From JACDAN01 sp963802375 (lineage in GTDB: Bacteria; Actinomycetota; Thermoleophilia; Gaiellales; Gaiellaceae), in contig CAWDIJ010000017.1 in the NCBI GenBank assembly GCA_963802375.1, positions 90,726-154,725 of the forward strand: a stretch of DNA of 64,000 bases, given 5' to 3'. Position 1 is the first letter of the stretch. Each line of letters opens with the position of its first letter. The notes beneath the pieces were generated by a model, which ran no database searches, was not told the DNA's origin, and worked only from the letters and a program-made list of their open reading frames with translations. The translations under genes were made by a program, and so were the position numbers. Shown here in pieces: positions 57,510 to 64,000 of the stretch.

Positions 57510-60063
57510 TCACTCGATCGCCGGCCGGGCGATCGCCGGCGGCTCGCGGCCGGCGAGGAGCCAGCCTGCCGCGGCGGCCGCCGCGGGGATGCCGACGACC
57601 ATCAGGACGAGGTAGAGCACCGGGATCCGACCGAGATAGTCGAGCTTGTCGTGGTATATCGCCGCGAGCATGAGATAGGCGCCCGCGACGCCGAGGAGCG
57701 CGCCCAGGAAGGCAAGTCCGCCGGCGGTGGCGGCCGTCAGCGTTCGGCGGGTCCTGCTCGTTGCTCCGGTCGCGGTCAGAGTGCGGAGATCACCGGCGCT
57801 CTCGCTACGGATCAGCCCGACGGTCATGGCGAGGATCGCGAGCGCGAGGAGGGCGCCTGCCGCGGTTGCGATGGCGATGAGTGTCGTGAAGGAGTCGCTC
57901 TCGCGCCGTGTCTCGATCACCAGGCCGCCGGCGGCAGCAAGGTCGCGGGCATCGGAGACCTGCTCGCTCGTCAGCGGCCGGCTCGGCTCGACCATCCACC
58001 CGGACGGAACTTGCTTCCAGCCGCGGCGGCGAAGACCGTCGAGCGTGATGAACGACGTCGGCGCCATGCCGGTCTCTCCCTCGGGAGCGCCGAAGAGCTT
58101 GCGGCTGTCGATCCTCTGGATGTTCGTGACTGCACGTGGGATGAGCTTTGGCTCTCCGCTTTCCTCAAAGCGAACAGTGTCCAGCCCGTCGGTGCGGACG
58201 CTCTTGTCGATCAGGAAGTCCGTGTTCGGTTCGACCTCGGCCGGGTCGATCCCGACGTACCTGAGCAGGGCGGGCGTGGCGATGTGGAGGCGCGATTCGT
58301 AGATGTAGCAACCCGATGGTGGGGGCGCGCAAATGAACGCCCCTGCCTTGTTTTCGGGATCGGCGACTTTCCGTACGAGGACCTCAGTGCGAAGGATTCG
58401 CAAGCGGCCCTCCGGCCGAGCCGGTTCGCCCGGTTGATAGGGATTGTGGAGCGGGATGACGGCCGCGTCATCGAGATCCGCCGCGAGCTGGCGGACGCGA
58501 GCAGCCATTCGTTCGAGCTGGCCTGGCGTCTGGATCGCGACGGCTTCCGGGCCCTCCGTTGCACCGGTGTACACGCGGATCTGCCGGTTGGACAGGTTGG
58601 GCGGTTCGCCGGCTGACTTCTTCTCCTCGGCGGCCGCGATGATGACGATGGTCGCGGCGATGCCGAGGGCAAGGGTGATTGCCGCAAGTGCCGCCCCGGA
58701 ACGTGCTTGGTAGCGCGCGAGGTCTCGCAGCGCCAGGCGAACGGCGATCGGGGCGTGCCCAGCCGCCCGGGCGAAGAGGCGAATCGCCAGCGGGCCTAGG
58801 AGCAGCGTGCCGAGGATCGTCGCCACGATCCCGGCAACGATGAGCGGCGGTTCTGTCTCGGTTCGACAACACGAGGCTGCCGATTCCCGCCGCGATCAGC
58901 ACGACCGCGAGAATTGCCGAGTGGCGTGCAGGCTTCGGCCTGGGCGGTCGCGCCGAGAGGGCGCGCGTCACGGGGACGCGGGCGACTGCTCGCCCCGGCC
59001 ACCAGGCGGCGGCTGTCGCACAGAGGACCGCGACGACGGCGATCAGGGCGAGCAGTGCCCAGGGGAGGCTGAACCGGTCGAGGCGAAAATCGAGCGCAGG
59101 CTCGAGTGTCGGCTCGACCGCGAGCCAGAGTGCGAGACCCGCGATCGTTCCGATCAGTGCGCCGACCGCGCCGACGACTGCGCCGTTCGTGAGCAGCACG
59201 AGTCGAAGGTGCTTTTCGGTCGCGCCGATCGCAGCGAGCATGCCGAGCTGGCGGAGCCGTCGCTGCGCGATGACGGCGAAGCCTGCCGCGGCAACGAGCG
59301 AAGCCAGCAACATGAAGACGGTGGCCACGGAGAACATCGCCAGCTCGGGTGCCGGCTGGTAGCTGCCCCGATGGCGGACCCCCACTAGGGAGGACCGGTC
59401 GCCCTGCGCATCGATGAACGCGTCGGTCGCCGCGATGTCGGCGTCGACCAAGACCGTGACGGTGTCGGGTGCTCCGGCGGACGAGGGTGAGACGAGGGCG
59501 AACTCGTCGCTGAGCTCACGTGGGTTCTCGACGATGCCGACGACGGTCCGGCGAAGGCCGTCGAGGGCGAGAGTCTTCCCGATCTCGAGCCCGAGGAGCG
59601 TCGCAACTCCGTCGGTGACGGCGATCTGGCCGGGGCCTTCCGGGTAGCTGCCTCGGCGGAGCGCAAGCCCTACGTACGGTCCGCGGGGGTCCTGGGCCCG
59701 GAACTCCACCGTATCGACACTGCCCGGCACGGGCAGCGTGCGGTGGCCGATGACGTCGGTCGTCCCGAACCGTTCCTCGGCGGCGGCGAGACTTGCCTCC
59801 AGCTTGCGCGGATCGGCGCCGTCCAACTCGAATAGGGCGTTTGCGGAGCCGAACTCCGCATAGTCCAGGGGGCCCGAGTTGTAGGCGATCGTGACGCCGG
59901 TGACCGCGGCCGTGACCGCAACCGTGAGCAGAGCGATCACCAGGATCTGCTGGCGCCACTCGCGGCGGAACAGGCGCCACGCCCAGCGGATCAGAGGACG
60001 GCGTGCGGCGAGGCCGCCTCTGCTCGGTCCTCGCAACGCCGAGCGGTGCGCGAGCGTCGTCAC
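57510..60063 (-). CDS. FtsX-like ABC permease, copy 1, with one frameshift
   Basis: About 850 aa when corrected. The MacB/FtsX layout has an N-terminal helix (WRQQILVIALLTVAVTAAVTG), a large extracytoplasmic part, three-helix FtsX modules (SLVAAAGFAVIAQRRLRQLGML, then AIATAAGALLALAILAM). At about 58848-58852 the frame breaks (SNRDRTAAHRC). The paralogue at 60060 reads SNRDRAPLIIAG here, so a one-base gain (AGAACCGCC) is the simple cause. GTG overlaps the stop of copy 2 by 4 bp. The substrate is unknown; peptide or lipid export is usual. Confidence 0.78.
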
Positions 60064-62569
60064 TCGATCACGGCCCTGGCGATGGCCGGCGGCTCGCGGC
60101 CGGCAAGAAGCCAACCGGCCGCAGCCGCCGTCAGAGGGAGGCCCACGACGATCAGGACGAGGGAGAGCACCGGGATCCGGCCGAGATAGCCGAGGTCGTC
60201 GTGGTACGTCGCTGCGAGCGCGAGATACGCGCCGGCGACGCCGAGCAGCGCACCGAGGAGAGCGAGCGAGCCGGCGGTTGCGGCCGTCAGTGTGCGGCGG
60301 ATCCTGCCCGTAGCCCCGGTCGCGGTCAAGGTGCGGAGGTCGCCGGCGCTCTCGCTGCGGATCAGCCCGACGGTCATGGCGAGGATCACAAGGGCCAGGA
60401 AGGCGCCGGCGGCGGTCGCGATGGCGATCGGCGTCGCGAGGGAGGTGCGCTCTCGCTGTGTCTCGATCGTGAGGCCGGCTCCGGCCGCGACCTCGCGCGC
60501 CGTGTCGATCTGTTCGCTCGTCAGAGGGCGGCTCGACTCGACGAGCCAGCCGCTCGGGACCTGCTTCCAGCCGTGGCGCCGAAGCCCGTTGAGGGTGACG
60601 AACGAGGACGGCACGCTGGCCGGTGTCCGATCCCCCGGCGCCGAGAACCTGGCGGCTGTCGATCCTCTGAACGTTCGTGACGGGGAGGTTGCTCCCTCGC
60701 CCGGGGGTTCAGGATGGAGCTTGTCGGTGGGGACCGTTGGGTCGGCGAGGAAGTCGGCGTTCGGGTTGACCGTGGCGGGATCGATACCGAGGTACCTGAG
60801 CAGCGCAGGCGTGGCCACGTAGAGACCCGATCCCTGGCGCCACGTCTCGGGGCCGGTCTGCTGCGAGAGACCGACAGCGATCAGGGCCCGGTCGCCCTCT
60901 TGGGTGACGAACGGGCGCTCGCCGGGCTGGATGGCCTTCCGAAGCGGGATCACGGTTGCCTGACCAAGACCTGCGGCGATTTGGCGGACGCGCGCAGCGC
61001 TGGCCGCGAGCTGGGCGGGCGTTTGGCGCGGGAGTGAGATGAGCTCCGGGTCTGACGTCTCACCCGTGTAGACCCGGATCTGGCGGTCGGACAGGTTGGG
61101 GAGGCTGGCGGCAGCCTGGTCGTTGTCCTTCTTCTCCTCGGCTGCCCCCGTGACGACGACCGCTGCCGCGATGCCGAGCGTGAGCGTGATAGCGGCGAGT
61201 GCCGCCCCGGACCGGGCCTGGTAGCGGGCGAGGTCCCGCAGCGCCAGGCGCGGGGCGATCGGAGCGTGTCCGGCCGCCCGGGCGAAGATGCGGATCGCCA
61301 GTGGACCGAGGAGCAGCGTGCCGAGGATCACCGCCAGGAGCCCGGCGATGATGAGCGGCGCTCGGTCTCGGTTGGAGAAGGCGAGGCTGCCGATTCCCGC
61401 CGCGATCAACGCGGCTGCGAGGATTGCCGAGCGATGGGCGGGCTTCGGCCTAAGCGGTCGCGCCGAGAGGGCGAGCGTGACCGGCATGCGGGCGACCGCG
61501 CGTCCCGGCCACCAGGCGGCAGCGGTAGCTCCAACAATTGCGAGGAGGACGATTGATCCCAGCAGCATCCACGGGAGGCTGAGCCGGTCGAGGCGATGGT
61601 TGAGCGCGGTCTCGAGAGTCGGGACGAGCGCGAGCCAGAGTGCGAGACCGACGAGGGTTCCGATCAGTGCGCCGATCGCGCCGACGACCGCACCGTTGGT
61701 CATCACAACGAGTCGAAGGTGCTTCTCGGTCGCGCCGATCGCCGCGAGCATGCCGAGCTGGCGAAGCCTTCGCTGAGCGATGACCGCGAAGCCGGCGGCG
61801 GCGACGAGCGACGCCAGGAGCAGGAAAACGGTGGCCACGGAAAACATCAGCAGCTCATCCGCCGGGTTGTCATTGCCTCGAATGCTCTGGTTGACGACGG
61901 CCGCCCCTGGGGCCATGTCGGGGCGCGATCCGTCGCCTTTCGCCAAGACGCTGACGTGGTCCGGCGCTCCGGCGGACGAGGGAGAGACGAGGGCGAACTC
62001 GTCGCTCAGATCGGCGGGGTTCTCGACGATTCCGACGACGGTCCGGCGACGGCCGTCGAGGCTCAGAGTCTCCCCGATCTCGAGCCCGAGCAGGTTGGCC
62101 ACACCGTCGGTGACGGCGACCTGGTCGCGGCCCTCTGGGTAATTGCCTCGGTGGAGTGCAAGGCGCGGGCCGCCGTACGGTCCGCGCGGGTCCTGAGAAC
62201 GGAACTCGACCTGCTCGACGGCACCGGGGACCGCCAGCGAGCGGTGGCCGATGATGTCGATCGTCCCGTACTGCTGTCTGAGCCCGGCGAGAGTCGCCGC
62301 GAGCGCGCGCGGATTGCCGCCGTCGAGATTGAGTAGTTGATCGGCCGAGCCGAACTCGGCCTCGTTCGACCTGTCTGCGCCCGAGTTGGAGGCGACCGTG
62401 ACGCTCCCGATCGCGGCCGCGACGGCGACGGCGAGGAGCGTACAACGAGGATCTGCTGGCGCCATTCGCGGCGGAACAGCCGCCAGGCCCAGTGGACGAG
62501 GGCGCGGCGCGCGGCGACGCCGCCGTGCGCCGGCCCTCGAAGCGTCTCTCGGTGAGCGAGCGTCGTCAT
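60060..62569 (-). CDS. FtsX-like ABC permease, copy 2, with one frameshift
   Basis: About 836 aa when corrected, closely related to copy 1 throughout. The N-terminal 42 codons are in another frame (MTTLAHRETLRGPAHGG to WRQQILVV); the rest continues from about 62440, where the sequence GTTGTACGCTCC seems to lack one base (GTTGTAGCGCTC would fit and gives VALLAVAVAAA). It has FtsX modules matching copy 1 and a final REPPAIARAVIE. ATG 62569 overlaps the ATPase stop by 4 bp. Confidence 0.78.
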
Positions 62570-63291
62570 CGCCGGTCACCTGCGGCGAGGAGCGACTCCG
62601 GGCCGGGCGGTGCGACCGTCTGGTCGACGACCTGGCCGTCGCGGAGGAAGACGACGCGGTCGGCCCAGGAGGCCAGCTGCGCCTCGTGGGTGACGACGAC
62701 GCCCGCGACGCCGCGCTTCGTGGCTGCCCGCAGCAGGCGCATGACAGCCTCGCCGTTCACGGAGTCCAGAGCGCCGGTCGGCTCGTCCGCGAGCAGCAGC
62801 CCACGCTCGCCGACGATCGCTCGGGCGATCGCAGCCCGCTGGCGCTCGCCGCCCGACAGCTCGTCGGGGTAGCGATCGGCAAGGCCCGCCACGTCGAGCT
62901 CCTCCATCGCCTCAAGGCCCGTCACGCGTGCGGCTCTGGCACGGATGCCGTCGAGCTCGAGCGGCAAGGTGACGTTTTCGATCGCCGTCAGCCCCGGGAG
63001 CAGGTTGAAGTCCTGGAAGACATAGCCGATCGACCGGCGACGCATCTGCGCCTGCTTCGCGCGCGAGACACTCGCAAGGTCGACGCCATCCACGAACACC
63101 TGGCCGCTGGTCGCCTGCTCGAGGCTGCCGGCGATCGTCAAGAGCGTGCTCTTGCCCGAGCCGCTCGGCCCCATGATCGCGACTAGCTCGCCGCGCTCGA
63201 CCGCGAGGTCGACGCCGCGGAGCGCGCGCACCTCGCTCGGCCCGGAGCCGTAAACCTTGGATACCTGTCGCAATTCGAGTGCGCTGGTCAT
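62566..63291 (-). CDS. MacB/LolD-type ABC transporter ATPase
   Basis: 241 aa. Walker A MGPSGSGKSTLL, Q loop YVFQDFNLLPGLTAIENV, signature LSGGERQRAAIARAI, Walker B LLLADEPTGALD, His in VVTHEAQ. This class works with FtsX-type permeases. ATG overlaps the PadR stop; AAGGAGGTC is a strong ribosome site. Confidence 0.94.
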   Translation of the reverse strand: MTSALELRQVSKVYGSGPSEVRALRGVDLAVERGELVAIMGPSGSGKSTLLTIAGSLEQATSGQVFVDGVDLASVSRAKQAQMRRRSIGYVFQDFNLLPGLTAIENVTLPLELDGIRARAARVTGLEAMEELDVAGLADRYPDELSGGERQRAAIARAIVGERGLLLADEPTGALDSVNGEAVMRLLRAATKRGVAGVVVTHEAQLASWADRVVFLRDGQVVDQTVAPPGPESLLAAGDRR

Positions 63292-63869
63292 TGGGAGACC
63301 TCCTTCGCGCGTGTGGGTTCGAACGAAACGTCGGCCACTGCGGCCGGCGCCTGCGACGGCCGCTGCTTCAGGCGAACGTCGGCGGCATCGAGCCAGCGGA
63401 CGATCGCCTCCAGCCGGAAGAGCTCGGCGTCGACGACGAGCGCCAGCGCCATGTCGTCCTCTCCGGCCGCGGCCTTGACCTGGGTGTACCGCTGCATGAC
63501 CTCGATCACGTGCCGGCGGTGCACCTGCAGGATCTCGTGGACGTCGGTCCCGGGGACCTGGAGGGCAACGAGCACCTTGATCACGAGCTCGTCGCGGGGA
63601 GGCGGCTCGAGCTCGGGCGGGGTGCGAAGCCACTCGGCCAGCGCACGCTCGCCGGCGAACGTGATCCTGTAGCGCTTCCGCGATCGCTCGCCTTCCCCGT
63701 CGTCGGTCTCGACGAGTCCATCCCGTTCGAGGCGCTGCAGCGTCGTGTAGACCTGCCCGACGTTGAGGGGCCACACCTCGCCCGTCCGTGCCTCGAACTC
63801 GTTCTGAAGCCGTAGGCCGTACTTCGGCCCTTCGGTGAGCAGTGCGAGGAGGGCGTGAGGGACGCTCAT
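63288..63869 (-). CDS. PadR-family transcriptional regulator
   Basis: 193 aa. Winged helix typical of PadR (PHALLALLTEGPKYGLRLQNE, GQVYTTLQRLERDGLVE) and a C-terminal coiled dimerisation domain rich in Leu/Glu. ATG at 63869; a longer open frame upstream is ignored because MSVPHALLALL is the family start. It heads the four-gene operon and probably represses it through the ATAC repeats upstream. Confidence 0.9.
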   Translation of the reverse strand: MSVPHALLALLTEGPKYGLRLQNEFEARTGEVWPLNVGQVYTTLQRLERDGLVETDDGEGERSRKRYRITFAGERALAEWLRTPPELEPPPRDELVIKVLVALQVPGTDVHEILQVHRRHVIEVMQRYTQVKAAAGEDDMALALVVDAELFRLEAIVRWLDAADVRLKQRPSQAPAAVADVSFEPTRAKEVSQ

Positions 63870-63890
63870 GAACCGCTCGCTTTGAACAAC

Positions 63891-63913
63891 ATACGCAGTA
63901 CTATACTGAGTAT
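63891..63913. promoter_or_regulatory. PadR-type operator overlapping the operon promoter
   Basis: ATACGCAGTA and ATACTGAGTAT are two similar inverted half-site pairs 12 bp apart. They lie about 20-45 bases before the PadR start and overlap a -10-like TATAGT/TATACT on the minus strand, which fits autorepression. Confidence 0.6.
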
Positions 63914-64000
63914 AAAACGAGCGCAAGTCTTCCTAACCGATCAGCCTCCCCGGCCGCTGAGTAGTCCGATGCGGCGATGCTGTGCCGAGTCGTCGATCAG

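Overview
The window is a high-GC bacterial chromosome segment, most likely from an actinobacterium of the class Thermoleophilia (Gaiellales/Solirubrobacterales-like). This is inferred from the very high GC, the frequent GTG/TTG starts and 4-bp stop/start overlaps, the purine/ribosomal gene arrangement, the LexA-type SOS box, and secreted collagen-like proteins with an N-terminal SPAM(A/I)VAML-type helix. No 16S gene is present, so the placement is a guess.

Layout. Positions 1-12.5 kb are mostly minus strand: a clipped lipoprotein, an enolase-superfamily enzyme, a purine cluster (purQ, purS, purC, purB, purE, purD, purA), dnaB, and the rpsF-ssb-rpsR-rplI operon, followed by an amidase. Positions 12.5-14.9 kb hold a response regulator, a CHASE3 histidine kinase and a small secreted barrel protein. 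Positions 14.9-20.3 kb are an accessory region at the 3' end of the selenocysteine tRNA gene (selC). Two truncated copies of the tRNA 3' half (14924, 17424) lie in line with the intact tRNA (20236-20328), with a 5'-truncated tyrosine recombinase next to it. The cargo consists of secreted or surface proteins, a cupin-TPR protein and a tiny membrane protein. Positions 20.4-23.4 kb hold selB and selA, completing the Sec-insertion machinery apart from selD.

Positions 23.4-33.6 kb are housekeeping and envelope genes: LOG family, site-2 protease, collagen-like proteins, M29 peptidase, cNMP-binding protein, a MoaD-MoaE fusion, L,D-transpeptidase, methylmalonyl-CoA mutase large subunit, glycosyltransferase and secG. 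Positions 33.7-36 kb hold tRNA-Leu(GAG), a haloacetate-dehalogenase-like hydrolase, lexA with its SOS box, a zinc ribbon and the RNase P RNA. Positions 36-46 kb hold an anti-sigma-type sensor, an OmpR-type two-component system, a PepSY-like protein, an HDAC-like enzyme, a histidine phosphatase, a 5'-3' exonuclease, an acyltransferase, topoisomerase III and the main sigma factor. Positions 46-52 kb are a complete oligopeptide ABC transporter operon. Positions 52-57.5 kb hold a NarL-type two-component system, an MMPL exporter and three small genes. Positions 57.5-63.9 kb are a PadR-ABC-FtsX-FtsX operon.

A recurring oddity is that at least eight single-base indels break clearly homologous reading frames: rplI, the amidase, the histidine phosphatase, the NarL-type kinase (three) and both FtsX permeases. 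Seven are one-base gains beside a CG dinucleotide and one looks like a loss. This pattern points to assembly or consensus error more than to real pseudogenes, but each can be checked separately. Other points worth a look are two identical 12-bp LexA boxes (in front of lexA and dnaB), the acidic tail of L9, and the stepwise integration at selC.
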